DNA of 64,000 nt from assembly GCF_051488685.1 (NCBI RefSeq), contig NZ_JBPSEH010000002.1, forward strand, positions 248,001 to 312,000, read 5' to 3'. Under the pieces are notes generated by a model, which saw nothing but the letters and a program-made list of their open reading frames with translations, made no database searches and was not told the DNA's origin. The position numbers and the translations under genes were made by a program. Shown here one piece after another: positions 63,874 through 64,000 of the stretch (position 1 is the first letter of the stretch; every line of letters starts with the position of its first letter). The stretch is from Melioribacter sp051488685. GTDB lineage: Bacteria > Bacteroidota > Ignavibacteria > Ignavibacteriales > Melioribacteraceae.

Positions 63874-64000
63874 CTATTTATTTGATGCCCAGAAAATTCC
63901 GCCTACAATATGTTTAATGAAATTCTGATCTGTATAATGTTCTGGTAAATGACCCATTGCAGTATACCAGACCCTGAAATTGTTTATTTCTTTGCACCAC
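63874..64000 (-). CDS. ThuA-domain protein, C-terminal end only (partial)
   Basis: The minus strand from the right edge reads WCKEINNFRVWYTAMGHLPE, then KHIVGGIFWASNK and a TAG stop at 63874. RVWYTAMGH followed by a GGIFWA end is the usual C-terminus of ThuA-domain proteins, including those fused to other domains. About 42 codons are visible; the start lies outside. It would be the first gene, within view, of the ThuA/AKR/dehydrogenase/ThuA run, 13 bases before the aldo/keto reductase. Confidence 0.75.
   Translation of the reverse strand, partial: WCKEINNFRVWYTAMGHLPEHYTDQNFIKHIVGGIFWASNK

Noticed and set aside
1..64000. CRISPR array, insertion sequences or prophage
   Set aside because: No regular short repeats with spacers, transposase or phage genes were seen in the window.

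Overview
The window looks like chromosomal DNA of an Ignavibacteria-type bacterium (FCB group, Melioribacteraceae-like). It is AT-rich. Several proteins end in the type IX secretion (T9SS) sorting domain with the motif QNYPNPFNPTT. ATP synthase beta and epsilon stand apart from the other subunits, complex I is an 11-subunit form without adjacent nuoEFG, transhydrogenase is split into three subunits, and some promoters resemble the Bacteroidetes type (TTG / TAnnTTTG). This placement is inferred from gene content; no search was run.

Layout. 1-2.9 kb: end of a type II NADH dehydrogenase-like gene, then an ammonium unit (amt, putative porin, PII). 3.4-8.3 kb: envelope operon with a small unknown protein, a T9SS plug-like protein, a Gfo/Idh dehydrogenase and LptD. 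8.5-13 kb: a TSGGDI-repeat surface protein, then a plus-strand run of fluoride exporter, DUF190, PAP2 phosphatase and sialate O-acetylesterase-like protein. 13-29 kb: energy block with pntA1/A2/B, nuoABCDHIJKLMN and a membrane pyrophosphatase. 29.3-32.6 kb: unknown protein, A-type Fe-S carrier, superoxide dismutase with two plausible starts, and atpDC. 32.8-33.2 kb: tRNA-Leu(CAA) next to a GIY-YIG nuclease gene that sits between the intact tRNA 3' end and a second, palindrome-interrupted copy of that end. 33.2-39.4 kb: a probable pseudo-hydrolase, a SPOR protein, acyl-CoA ligase, PepD, YchF and ClpS.

39.5-64 kb is a minus-strand pectin utilisation region. It holds two tandem PL1 pectate lyases and a beta-helix protein with T9SS sorting domains, and enzymes with signal peptides but no sorting domain (GH43, GH105, GH28, PL10, CE8). 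Among these lies a TonB-dependent receptor with a sorting-domain protein and a PorV-family barrel. A sugar-acid redox cluster (ThuA, aldo/keto reductase, YiaK/DlgD-type dehydrogenase, ThuA) lies upstream. No SusD is present. The layout suggests that T9SS-secreted lyases cut pectin outside, the receptor imports oligogalacturonides, and periplasmic enzymes finish the degradation.

The T9SS plug-like gene, LptD and the sorting-domain enzymes in one window fit together: in Bacteroidetes, T9SS cargo is often anchored on lipopolysaccharide. The most unusual items are the GIY-YIG/tRNA unit, the dual-start superoxide dismutase, the esterase lacking catalytic residues, and the SusD-less receptor/PorV/sorting-domain trio.
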